This document shows positions 20,664 through 32,167 of a DNA stretch of 64,000 nt, in pieces. The notes below the pieces were generated by a model. The model did not search any database. It saw only the letters and a list, made by a program, of their open reading frames with translations, and was not told the origin of the DNA. Position numbers and translations under genes: made by a program. Source of the stretch: Podospora comata (Eukaryota > Ascomycota > Sordariomycetes > Sordariales > Podosporaceae); the NCBI GenBank assembly GCA_017354895.1, contig CP071497.1, forward strand, positions 1,178,001 to 1,242,000, read 5' to 3'. The stretch's first letter is position 1, and the number at the start of each line of letters is the position of its first letter.

Positions 20664-22657
20664 ATGGTATTACCAGACAACACTAACCATACTTTACTTC
20701 TCCACTGTAGAAGGTATGTTTGCCCAATCTGGGACTCAGATTCAGTGCTGAGGACTAATAGTAAATTTCAGTTCCGTGATAATTGGGAGTACACCCCAGA
20801 TACCGATATCGGGGTGTTCCAATCGATCGATACTCGGACGATTCTTCCGTCTGAGTCTACCACATCCCTCTGTAATCGGTGCGAGCGCTTGGAACTATTG
20901 TCCGACTCCTGCAGTTTCAGAGACACAACGACTAATCTCGGATTAACGGCACCTACATGTCGTCTTTGCCAGCTTCTCCTCTCCTGGTGCAAAGAACGCA
21001 CTGAGGTGCTCAAAGAGGAACCCATCGAATTCTTCAAGGCTGGCTCTCGGCTTGCCGCCCAGGGATATGAGAAAAAGGGCATTGCAACACTATGCTATTT
21101 GCCTCATTTAACACACCCTCCAAGAGGTTTACAACTTGGATTTCCACAGCTCCCCAAGGCCGGCGGCCCGATTCACACCAGTCTTATCTCGAAATGGCTT
21201 GATCAATGCGACAAAAACCACCAATGCTACCCTCAGGATATTAACTTCCTCCCCACACGACTCATCGACGTGGGGTCCACAGATTCACCAACCGTTCAGC
21301 TTACCTGTGCCACAGGTAAACTCAGTAAGGGCACCAAATATATAGCCCTTTCCCACCGATGGGGCTCCGAACATCAAAAGACCCTCAAAGCATTAAAGGC
21401 AAACTTAAAAGGCCAGAACGAATGGATTATTCCCCTCGAAGAGCTCCCCAGAACCTTTCGAGACGCTGTCCATGCTACCCGCAATCTTAGTCACAGCTTT
21501 TTATGGATTGACTCCCTCTGTATTATCCAAGACGATCCCGAGGACTGGCACCGCGAATCTCAACGCATGGAGGCAGTATTTAGCTCGGCATATTGCGTTC
21601 TCGCTGCAACTTGCGCCTCTGGAACTGATGATGGTTTTCTGAAATTTCGCCCCAAGAGGCAAGTTGTCCCCATGAAGGACGCGAAAGCTGGTATCTCGTA
21701 CTACGTGTGCGAATCCATCAATGACTTCGCCAACGATGTTGACAACAGCGAGCTCAATAGCCGTGGCTGGGTCTTGCAGGAGAGGGCTCTTGCTCGTCGG
21801 ACCGTTCATTTCACGAGCAACCAAACCTATTGGGAATGTGGTGGTGGCGTGAGGTGTGAGACACTGACTAAAATGAACAAGTATATCTCTTTACTCCTAT
21901 GCATTTATCCTCCTGCGTGGGGTAGCTAACACCGGGTTACAGCGACAAGGCCTCCCTGCTTGGAGACAGTAACTTCCCTAAATACGCCGTTACTCAATCT
22001 AAAGGCAAAACAATCAAACTGCTTCAGGATCTCTACGAGCAATACTCCAATAAGAAGCTGTCGTTTGTCAAGGACAGACCGGTGGCCATCAGGGGATTGG
22101 AGGCACGTCTCATCCAAACTGTTGGTGGATACGGAGGCTATGGTCTTTTCCAGAAACACTTTCATCGTTTCTTACTGTGGCAAAGGGGCAAGACACCCCT
22201 CAGAAGAATAACATCATTCTCGGGTGGCCCAGTTCCCTCGTGGTCGTGGATGGCATGGGATGGGGGGATCGAGTTCATGCCTGACATCCCGGGGGGGATG
22301 GTAGAGTGGTTCAGAGACGTGTATTGGCTGTATCCGCCAGTTGGGTATAACGCAGACGATAACAAGTCGCTGTTATTGAGTGGTCAGCTCCGAGAATTTG
22401 TTGGCTTGTCAGTACCGGGAATTATCTTCGACGAAGAGGGGCGGGTGATGGGACCGCATCTGAGGTGCGTCGCTTTGGGTTTGAAAGAAAGCATGAGAAG
22501 GAATGAGGATGCGGATTGCTATGTCATGATCGTCAGCAGGATGGAAGGACACGGGACATTTGGGGGAAAGCAGATATGGGAGCGTGTTGGTGTTGGGAGG
22601 GTCGCCAAAAAGTATATTGACTGGGAGAAAGCAAGCGTCGAGGTCCGTATACGATGA
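20664..22657 (+). CDS. HET (heterokaryon incompatibility) domain protein
   Basis: The chain has CNRCERLELL and TCRLCQLLLSWC, then the HET domain: YIALSHRWGSEHQKTLKAL, PLEELPRTFRDAVHATRNL, FLWIDSLCIIQDDPEDWHRE and FSSAYCVLAATCA. The post-HET block NSRGWVLQERALARRTVHFT follows and ends in a long C-terminal region (PSWSWMAWDGGIEF). The intron at 21881-21942 (GTATAT, branch GCTAAC, TTACAG) joins MNN to DKASLLGD in frame. The open frame begins at ATG 20664, but strong splice signals at 20713-20771 (GTATGT, ACTAAT, TTTCAG) suggest that real coding starts at FRDNWEYTPD from 20772, spliced from the linker. HET proteins trigger cell death after fusion of unlike hyphae; partner and specificity are not predictable. 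With the kinase upstream this resembles fungal kinase-HET modules. Confidence 0.8.
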
Positions 22658-23807
22658 GATGAAACCATCTGTTTTGATACGGAGGTTTGTTGGGCCGAAT
22701 GAAGATAGAATGAAGACAGAATGAAGACATTGCACTTTTCTCTTCTACACTTGCCACTTGCGGCTTTCGTACACCGAAGTAAGCCAGCCGTGATGATGCA
22801 TTGGTTTGCCAAGACTGCTTTTGTGACAAAGGTACCGTGATCTTGCAAGCATGTCAGATGAAAGACCTTGACACAAAAGTCAAGAATTGTCTTTCTTTAT
22901 ATTTGTCCCGCTAAGGCGCGGACAGAAAGAAATCTGCCTACGTATCATGGGTCAAGTGTATATCAACTGCCCTATCTTGTGAGGTGGTCTTTCATATGGG
23001 AGTAACCTTGCATAAAAACTGCATATTTTATGTCTTCCGCATTGGTTAATAATGACGCATCTGAGCAGGAAGGTACATCAAGGTCCACCATCATCATGCA
23101 CGCAATTTTTCCATGGCCGACCAGTCTCCATCGCGCGGGCGAATTTTCTGTCGAATAGACACATGCAGTATCGCATGCTCTCCAGTCACTAGGAGCTTAC
23201 ATCGGTGGGCCTGGCGGCTATCCAACAGTCTACTGAAGTTAGTTGTGGAAATATTCGCGATTCCGGCCCGAAGGAGCGGAAATACCCCGCCCGAGCTTCT
23301 CCTCCCAAAGGGCAGGTCGCGATCTGACTCCAAAAATATTCAAACAGGTCGGATGTGATATATCTGAGGTGTATCGGTCCCGAAATCTTTGTAAATGTAG
23401 CCCAAGACTCCTTCTATCAGAAACTACGATAACAAACACGTTGGCTTTCCATAATATAACCCCGATGGCTTTGTTTACGCGGCTCCTTGGACTAGCCCCC
23501 TTGGTAACAGCCTTTATGTCCCCAGATAGTACCGGGCGCCTCCTAACTATAGGATGGAACTCTTAGAATAAATACGAATATAACATCAGCGAGAAAGTCT
23601 CCGTTACTGTAGTTAGGCAGTTAGTTAACTTAGGGCAACCCCTGATCCTTAATGAGCGTATATTCGTGATATCCAAGCCCATTACCATCCTAAGGACCCG
23701 TTCCATAGTATCCTCAAAGGAAATCCATAACCCCTCCCAAGATTCCATCCGCATTATATGAAATCATCATTTATCAACCCCTTCCACACCCAAAATCACC
23801 CCGGCCT
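22658..23807. other. Intergenic, no gene seen
   Basis: Only short frames. The stretch from about 23210 to 23800 is AT/GC mixed without coding pattern. Confidence 0.5.
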
Positions 23808-24310
23808 CTAATTCCCAGTATAAGGGTTGACCCAGGGTCTGCACTTATTCGCAGCACAGAACCCATTGCAGCAAGATCCCACATACTGCCCATTGCGATA
23901 GCAGTCTCCATACACAGGCAAGCAGAAGCCCTGGCACCTCACGCTCTTGATCGGCTGCGGCGGGCCCACAAACAGCTGGTTCAGGCCTCCAGAGGAGATA
24001 CCCTGCTGCAGGGCCTTCTCGCCGTCGGTGTAGAAAGTGCAGAAGCCAGAGATGTAGTAAGACGATTCGATGATGGAGATGGAGAGGACGTTGTCTATCT
24101 TCATGTCAGTGGGAACAGGTGTTGGTGGAGAGGAGAGAGGAACATACTGGTGAAAACCTCCGAACCATCAGCAGGCAAGGTCAAGGAATACTCCGCCGGA
24201 CCACCCTTGAACTTGATAGAGACAGTCTGAACGTCGCGCTCCTCGATGACGGGGATTGCAGTAGCAGAGGCCAGCCCGACGGCGGCAAGGAGAAGGCTGA
24301 GATACTTCAT
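23808..24310 (-). CDS. Small secreted cysteine-rich protein (effector-like)
   Basis: The start at 24310 gives a signal peptide (MKYLSLLLAAVGLASATA). Exon 1 runs 24310-24148, and the 53-nt intron 24147-24095 has GTATGT, CTGAC and ATAG. Exon 2 runs 24094-23808, for 149 residues in all. The C-terminal 50 residues are packed with cysteines in the order RCQGFCLPVYGDC, then GSCCNGFCAANKC, which suggests a disulfide-knotted domain. No enzyme motif is seen. Single intron, signal peptide, small size and terminal Cys array fit fungal small secreted proteins that act outside the cell. A TATA box lies about 107 bases upstream. I do not recognise a named family. Confidence 0.8.
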
Positions 24311-24416
24311 GATTTTGTGTATGCTCAAGTGAGATAGATGTTGTAATCGTTGCAAGAGATGTTGTGATCTGGTCTATCAAGCTTTTGTATCTTCAAGTCG
24401 GGAGACAACACCTCCC

Positions 24417-24422
24417 TTTATA
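24417..24422 (-). promoter_or_regulatory. TATA box of the secreted Cys-rich protein gene
   Basis: TATAAA on the minus strand, 107 bases before the start codon, inside a stretch reading GTATAAAGGG. Confidence 0.5.
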
Positions 24423-25674
24423 CTTGTAGTTTCACCCTCTCTCTGGATAGTAACGCGCTCCATCGGGTGACGTGACTCCATCTACTTCCATCACCGATCC
24501 CACTTCCACCCGACCAACCCGAAGATATCCCTCACCCGGCATCCCAAACTGAGAATGCCTCCCATCACTCTACCGCCTGTGCAAAAATGTCACCCTCACT
24601 CAAATCGATAGTTCAGCTCAACACGATGTCACCTCTTCGGTTAGCCTACCAGCAAAAGTGAATGCGACCCGGGAACAAAAAACGTGGAATACGAGGCAGT
24701 GCGTCAATCCTGGCTTGGCATTGGTGGAGCTAGTCACACAACCTCTCCCCATCACCTCAGCTGACCACGTGCATCCTTCTCTCTACTCGGTCCCAGAGCT
24801 TCAATTGTGTGTTGTGAACTGCTCGTTTCTCGTAATGCCTTCGGACTAGTCCTAGTAAGACCATGGGTGCTGTTGTCAAGGGTCCGATCTGGGTTTGGTT
24901 CGATGGTTAGTTATTTTCGGTGACATCAACATGGAGATCAACCAATCGCGAATTTTTCAAACAGGCCTGATAGCTTTAAACCTGCGCCCTCCCGGCCCGT
25001 CATCGAAAAAATATTACCCACTCACCAGCCCTATCACTGCATCAAAGGCGTTCCGTACCACCTCTCATGTCTCTCCGTGCCAAGGAAGCAAACAAATGAA
25101 GCCCCAAAGAACAATATCGAGGACTATATTCTCCGGTAGGCACAGCATGTGTTAACACGACAGATGTCAGCCCAGAAACAAGCTTCCTGCAGACCGGCTG
25201 CATGAGGTCCCGTCGATCATCAATTTCCCCGCTGTGGGTTTGGCATAGTGTAGCTCTATACGAAGAGACCCATTTATACCATTGGTCAACCCACCAGTAG
25301 CGTGGCTTTGGTAAGACGGCGTATTCTCTCTCCAGAATCCCCATACCCCAGATATCTACCTCTCGGATTTGGGGTCGTCGGTATAGGCAGGGAATGCTTA
25401 TTGTTGAGTGTTATTCGTCGACGGATATTGGCTGTGTTGTCAGACTTCGGTAACCGAGTAGATGATCGAGATCAGGTGGCCACTTTGTTTTTACCGCGAT
25501 AGCCGAATGCAGGATTTCCGAGACTCGAGCTGTTGTGATATCATCTAGCCTGTGAGAGTCGGTGAGTAGGGATCAGGTCAGGAAAATCGAATGTCTAAAG
25601 AAACAATGGATTGTAGCATAAACCAAACAGGGGTATTAACGACAACAAACATTCCAACTGGCAACTGCCCATCT
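24423..25674. other. Intergenic, no gene seen
   Basis: No open frame here has a domain or credible splice structure. Confidence 0.5.
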
Positions 25675-28600
25675 CTAGATCCTCATTTTCGTCCCCCACA
25701 CAAGCCCGACAAACGCCAAAATCCTGTAGATCGTCCCAATACCCACCAAAATCCCCATATTCTGCCACAGCCCATCCAGACGAAACCCCGTCATGAACGC
25801 CGCTGATTCAATATCGTAGAGATACCCCAATGGTGACACAAGCTGCCCAAAATAAATCTCCGCCAGCCACACGCCCGGACTCATCCTCCACAACCACTCC
25901 ATTTTCCTATAACACCTTAGTCAGCATGTGAAACACAACACCACCTCAATGAGAAAACACTCACCAGTTTCGCACACTGCTTAACGGCGGCGCTGCTCCG
26001 CTCAAAATGCCCACAATCAACGCAATCATCGTTGCAAACAGCGGTGCATCCTCCCTCTTGACCACCATACTAATCACACTCGCCAGTCCAAAAATGCAAT
26101 AGAAATACCACAAATTCGCGGCAAAGCCCAATCCCCATCCCATGATAGGTGTGCTCAACAACCACAACGGCACCGTAAAGTGCATGCACGCCATCGTCAT
26201 TCTCGGCAAAACAGACACACTCTTCGCCATGAAATACGCCAGCCTCGAGTGCCCCGCCTCCGCCTCTCTCCTGTGCAACAGCATCTCCTCGGAAAACACC
26301 CGCACCCCCGGAGCGGCTGAGACAAGACCTATAGCAATGGCTGTCAACAACGCCATCTCGGGGGCTGACTTGAAGTCTGACGCAGTCGAAAGAATCTCAT
26401 AGGGCCGGTGATAAAGTCCCATGAACAACACACCATTCTTCGCATTCTCTGCCAGACCCAACAGAAACCCAGCAAGGGCGGCAAGCCCAACTTCAAACCA
26501 AAAAACGGACAGGTTGCGGTATTGCTGAAGAAACGCGCGGGATAGACATAGGTTGAACTGCTTGAGCCGTGAGGCTCCGCGTTTCTTGAGGAGTCGGCCA
26601 AGGGGTGCCTTGCTTGCGTTGAAATTCCCGACAGCCAGAACTGAAGCACTGCTTTGACGGAGCTTTGACTTTGCAGTGGCCAAGTTGACAGTAAAAGGTG
26701 ACACAGGTCTTACCACCGAGACACGAGTATTCCTCCGCTCATTGTCGTCGTCTCCCGCAGTCGACGAACCACTCTCAGGGCTACCAGGCCGCGACACCTC
26801 CATCGTGGGCACCACCGGACTCTGAATCTCCTTCCGGCACGCAACCCAATTAGCAATCAAAGCATCCTTTGAGATATCCCCAGACGTCTTGTACGCCCTC
26901 CCATTCCCAGTGATGATATCCGTCACCACATCACCATAGTTGGCATGTTTCGGAAAGATGTAACCAAACTTCTCAAAAAAGGGCTGAACACCTGACTCTG
27001 GCCCTTCGTAGAGCTGCTGGCCATTGGCGAGTAAAATCAAGTCGTCCAACATTTCAAAGATCTCCATTCTTGGCTGATGGATGATGGCAATCACAGAAAT
27101 GCCAAGTCTCGCAATAGCCTTGAGGGTGCGCATTATGGAGCTTGCTGACGTGGCGTCAAGACCAGATGTTGGCTCATCCAGAAATATCGCCATTGGCGCT
27201 GCGGCAAGTTCCATACCAATGCTGACACGCTTCCGCTGACCACCGCTGATGACAGGCTTTCCAACACTGCCAACCAGAGAGTCCCGGACATGGGAGAGCT
27301 CGAGGCAGTCAATGACCGCGGTAGCATGGTTCTCAATTTCTTGGGAAGTCCAAGTGCGAGGAAGGCGTATCCGTGCAGAGTGCATAATGTTCTCCCGCAC
27401 TGTCAGGTCGGGAAGAACGATGTCGTCTTGGGGGACATAGCCGATCAGCTTCTTGTACCGCGCCAGCTTCCCAGGTACTCCGTTGACCTCCACCTTGCCG
27501 TGAGTGTACTCAATCTTGCCCATCAAGACATTGACAAATGTTGATTTCCCTGCTCCAGAACCGCCCATGACCGCAGTGAGTGTACCGCTTCGGATGGAGC
27601 CAGTGATATCCTGCAGAATTGGGCGACTGGTTCCCTTTGGCTGAAACGCAAGCTGAGAATAACCGAATGATAGACCGATATCAGAAGCATCAGTTGCCTT
27701 GCGCATCGAGTCGATGAAGGCCCTAATCTGGGGCGGAAGGCTCTTCTCCAGGTCTTCTCCTTGTGGGCTCATAATTCCCTCCGGGTTTCGATACGACCGG
27801 ACAGGCATGGTCAAGGCTTCTTGAAAGCCAGCCCAAACATCTCCCCTACCAGGCGGTGGATGACTGCCCACAGCTCGCATCTCATGGTCCATATCATCTG
27901 ACCTCTCACCCTCCTCTGATATCCTTTTGTACTTGCGCCGGGTTACTGCCCTCGCTAACCCAACGACTGTCGACTCCGGCTTCTTCGACAAGCTGCTGTG
28001 ATGAACCTGGGCGCTCGATGAAAGACGACTGCGGAACCGGAGGATGATGATTCCAATGATGATAAAAATGTCGAGAGCAATCAAGACCCCAAGAGGGATG
28101 AAATATCGTTCGTACGAGGAGCCCTCAGGGCAAAGACTGCCAACAGCACAGGGGGTGGGTGTCGCTGCTCCAGGCTGGCAATAGTGGCCGGCTGGGCAGC
28201 TAAAGGTAGTCTTGCCACCTGGAGGGCAGTAATTCCCAGCTTGACAGATGATCGGCTCGAATGGCCCCATCCCAATGTTTGTCCCATCGATAGCGCATGC
28301 GTGGTAACCCAATCGAGCCATCTGGCATTCGGCAAATGGGGGACAGAACTGCGGCAATGAGTTGACGGTATTGTTTTGGCCTGTTCGAAGTGAAGTTAGC
28401 GAGCTAGCAACTCGATCCCATACCAGCGGAGAAACGGACACTGAAAGCCAGGAAGACATCCCCTCGTCTTCCAGTCGTCCACATCCTGCAACCTCAAGGG
28501 TACTGCGCCAGGTCTCCAACATGGGGCTGCGTCCACTGGAGCTTCGTTTCTGTCTCGCTGCTCTACGGCGCGGTAGTATGATGTCGAGAATGAGGTTCGA

Positions 28601-29175
28601 TTTTCTCCCGTGCAGGCTTGGTCCCAAACACCCAAGCCATCCGTTCCAGGGACCAAAGACGAGGATTCGTGATCCCATCGAAAGGGGTGTTCTCTCAGCG
28701 GGGGGTTCGATCCATCGTTCATTGGTAGTTCTAGGACTTGGCGGGTATCTTTTCCATCGTTGTTGATGGGCTTGAACCACTTTCCCGTGGTGAAGTCGAT
28801 ATCAGCTACCGTTTGGTTCCCCGAGCATCGCCAGAGAAGACTCCCCGCCTTGTCCTCTGATATGGCTGGATCCGGCTCGCGTCGACAAAGACATGCTTCA
28901 GTGTCAAGAAAAGTGGGCCCTAATGGTGGGTGAAGTGGTAGAAAAGGAATCTGAAGGTCATTGGAGATATCTCTTGCAGGACCCCCAGCCCATTTGGCCT
29001 TGGGAAAAGCAGTAGCTGACGGATCAAATAGTGGACGGACCCTAATAGAGGGTGTGTGGGTGTTATGACCGCCACTTGTGCTCGCGTCAAACAACGGCCG
29101 TACATGGATCCTCTGTGTGTGTGTTGGACTGGTCTTGGATGGATTGGCGTCTGATGATCGAGTTCGAGTCGCCAT
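25675..29175 (-). CDS. ABCG-type half transporter with extracellular Cys-rich domain
   Basis: Three exons (29175-28440, 28380-25965, 25906-25675) give about 1127 residues. The N-terminal part has a duplicated VRPLFD motif and scattered Cys. A Cys-rich module follows (FCPPFAECQ, CQAGNYCPPGGKTTFSCPAG, HYCQPG), then a helix near 338-360. The nucleotide-binding domain has Walker A GGSGAGKST near 518-526, signature SGGQRKRVS near 624-632 and Walker B AIFLDEPTSGLD. The membrane domain is last (QQYRNLSVFWFEVGLAAL and others). The order NBD then TMD and the N-terminal Cys module match the ABCG subfamily that includes plant ABCG24/28-like proteins. The 3' intron (GTGAGT, GCTGAC, TATAG) is solid. The 5' intron 28381-28439 needs a weaker GTCCGT donor but joins GCLPGFQC to QNNTVNSLPQ sensibly. 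No signal peptide is visible, so an upstream exon may be missing. Substrate unknown. Confidence 0.82.
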
Positions 29176-30440
29176 TTTGGTGTCTGCATGGGGCGTATAG
29201 ACGACGTCGAGCACCGGGAAAGGGTGCTGTCGTGTACGACGAAGGGAAACCACTGGACTTTAATCATCTCGGACCGCGTGTCGTCGGATCACCGCGTGTC
29301 GTCGGATTCCCAGAGCCAAGACGCAGGGAGGTGGGTAGGGGTAGGGGTAGAAACTTTCCGGCGACTTGACCCGATGCTTGATCAACCTGGATGCTATTCC
29401 TGAGCTATTCACAGTGGTATGAGCCACATTATGCTTAGTGCCTTAGTTGCCGAGCCGAGTGGCACAGTTCTGGGCAATGCTGGTTTGGACGGCATTTTTG
29501 TTTGCGGATTCGCGACAGCAAGGGTCATGTAGGTGAGCGTAGTCCGAGATGATGGCATGCGCATTCCGAGCTTTTGGGGGCTTGTGAGATAACCTCGAGG
29601 ATTTTGGTGTGTCAGCTTGCAGATCAAGGGACTTTGTAATTCTTCCTGGCATATTAAGGAGGGTTGGGTGCTTAATCGAGGCATTGCTGTCACCTTTCAA
29701 TTGGCGGTCTGTTGAATATTGATGTCAAAAGAAGCAGTTTGTCGAAGCCTGGAACGCCAAGCCGACCCAAAAGCTGACCAGTGGGGCGCCAAGCTTTACA
29801 GGGCTGTCGGGTGTGGCTTCCATTGAGGCTTAAAGTTGAACCGCGCCTTTTTCCCATGGTATGGAGTCGTGAGTTTGCCCATTCGCTGCAACAAGATATT
29901 CGGGGATGGACCTCAGTCATAACATCACATAGCCTGCCGAATTTGTCTGTTTTGTTAATGTCAGCGGACCAATCGTGGGTGGGACGAAGTTCCTGGAACT
30001 AAACAACCAGAAACCCAGTTTAAAGCTGCTATTTGTTACCTATTCCAGGTGAAGGGTCTGATCTTTCAAGGAAACAGAAGATTGATATTTGATAACCTGG
30101 AAAGTAAGTATATTGGATAGCTGTGCTGAAACCAGGCCATTTCAGAGCTACAAAAAAAACCAGAATGTTTGCCGGCACTTGAATTCTATCATTTTCACAT
30201 GCTGCAGGTTTTAAAGACATAAGACAAAACAACATGTAATTCTTAAGAATGGAAGCCAAGATCTTGGAGTCATCCCCGGGTGTAGAAGAGAGTGGAACTA
30301 AAAACAAAGCATAAATGAGGACCAAAATCTAGATTTGTTAAGCCTAATGCTCCCTGTTGAACAGATCTTGCGGATGCGTTTGTCAATGTTGTATCTTGGG
30401 AATAGTCTCCGCACTATCTTATGAGCCAATCAAAAAACTA
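29176..30440. other. Intergenic, no gene seen
   Basis: Possible upstream exon space for the ABC transporter. A short tandem repeat with GTGTCGTCGGAT units lies at 29278-29308. No other gene supported. Confidence 0.45.
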
Positions 30441-30511
30441 GCATCAGTGGTTTAGTGGTAAAATCCATCGTTGCCATCGATGGGCCCCGTGTTCGATTCA
30501 CGGCTGATGCA
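30441..30511 (+). tRNA. tRNA-Gly(GCC)
   Basis: The 71-nt cloverleaf has acceptor stem GCATCAG pairing with CTGATGC plus discriminator A. The D arm contains GTTTAGTGGTAAAA. The anticodon stem CATCG/CGATG encloses loop TTGCCAT (anticodon GCC), and the T arm contains GTTCGATTC. No intron. Confidence 0.97.
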
Positions 30512-30515
30512 TCCC

Positions 30516-30519
30516 TTTT
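30516..30519 (+). terminator. Pol III terminator of tRNA-Gly
   Basis: TTTT begins five bases after the tRNA end; a longer T run follows at about 30538-30545. Confidence 0.7.
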
Positions 30520-31292
30520 GCCATTTCTCTCTCTCTCTTTTTTTTCTTCCTTTTTTCCAGAAAAGCAACCTTCTCACTGCAAGGTGACATCGGCCATTTT
30601 CCTCCTCAACTGAGGTTGTCCAAGACTCAAAACACAAATCTCGCAGCTTTCAGTCTTTCAACCTTCGTAAGACCTGTGAAAATGCGACCTCTTGGCACCT
30701 GCTCGTCGCTCTCAGGGACTCTTTCACCACCAGCAGAGAGCAACGCCAGATAGAAACTTGGTTCAAGCGAGCTCTGTCCCCGTAAGTCAGCCACAGTAAA
30801 GTTCACCATCTCGACTCCAATTGGCGAAATGCTTTGAGCCCTCGGGAGCCCCGAGCCTGAGAAGCGACTCTACTGTCGGTAAGCGCCTGTGCCATGGATG
30901 GCACCGACATTTATGTTACCTTGTGGATAGGGGCTACTTTGTTTGGTTGGGCCAAGACAAATGGATCCATGTTTTGGTAGAGCTATGTTGACTGCAATTT
31001 TTGGGAGTGTTGTTCTCCAGTTTCTTCAAGCCATCCAACACACCTTATCGACATGAGCGCCTAATGCATACTTGAAGAAATCAGAATGGCGCAACATTAC
31101 GAACAGTTTTAGTCCCCGTTGGACCACAACGAGCAGGGCTTCCGACCACTCGCCTACGACAGCTTCAAATCAGGGAACTCAACACCAGACAGTCAGCAAT
31201 ATCAAGTCCTCCACCAAAGCGGGTCAACATTACCATGAAAACAAGGAGATCAGGTCGGCGCACGCCTGGCTAACAATAGCCCGAACCCACAA
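30520..31292. other. Intergenic with CT-rich tract
   Basis: A (CT)n/T-rich stretch occupies about 30521-30560. No supported gene follows. Confidence 0.5.
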
Positions 31293-31829
31293 GTGACTCC
31301 TTTCTCTGAGAAGGACGTTCCGGATGATGTCTATAGAACTGAACTGCTTGACGACAAAGGCATCCGGGTTGTTAGGAGACCATGGTGCCACTCTCTGTTG
31401 ACATGGCGGGCCTTTTTCACAGTGGCAGTCCATCTAATACCTGCCACTCCTACGGACTTTCTGGTACCTCTCAACTTCAAGCCAGTAATCTGGTTTGGAT
31501 ATGATCTCAGTTCGGGATCTGCTCCCCACCTTCTTCTCTGCATGCTTCAGCTGGCATCAAAGTTCGACGAACTGTTGGTCATCGCCCCAATTGCGGCCAT
31601 TACCCACACAGTGTTTACACGAAGACTCAACAAATCAGGGATCCCACGCGGTCTCGCCATCGATAGCTACCGTGTGGGCAATATCGCATACACCTTCACT
31701 TCGCCATTCAAAAAATCCTAGTGGACCAAGTCCAGCTGTTTTCTGGCTCTGCTGCTACATTTTAAGACGAATCTAGCTATGCTGACTGGTCCTGCCTCCG
31801 CCATTTTCCTTATTCCCATTAAGGACTAG
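31293..31829 (+). pseudogene. N-terminal membrane segment of a large fungal membrane protein, broken
   Basis: The frame contains WCHSLLTWRAFFTVAVHL and LLCMLQLASKFDELLVIAPI, then IPRGLAIDSYRVGNIAY and, after a TAG at 31719, LAMLTGPASAIFLIPIKD. Several of these segments are hydrophobic helices. The order resembles a common but uncharacterised family of large Sordariomycete membrane proteins with N- and C-terminal helices around a big extracellular middle. No proper start is visible. I infer that the 32168-33646 segment is the rest of the same gene. The TAG at 31719 followed by in-frame coding-like sequence indicates decay. Confidence 0.42.
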
Positions 31830-32167
31830 TTCTCCTCCCCAAAGCTTTTGGTAACGTTCAAGGCCCAGTATCGTCCGATCGTCCCGGCGATGGAACCTGG
31901 CCATCTGTCATAGGTGGTCTGGAGACTACTCCATTTCTTTACAATTGCCAAGATGACAACTGGGCCATGGCGTATTGGTGCCCAAGCGCGGGCCATCAAG
32001 AACTCTGAAGCTGGGTGAGAAACTTGCAGCACACGGGGTTATCAGACGTCATTGCTGTCGTCAACCCGGTTGATTTGACTCGTCGTCAAGTCAAGATTAA
32101 CACCCTCTGAGATTCGGACCTTTACCTCGACAACACCTACAACTCGACAGTTGCCACGACAGTCTCA

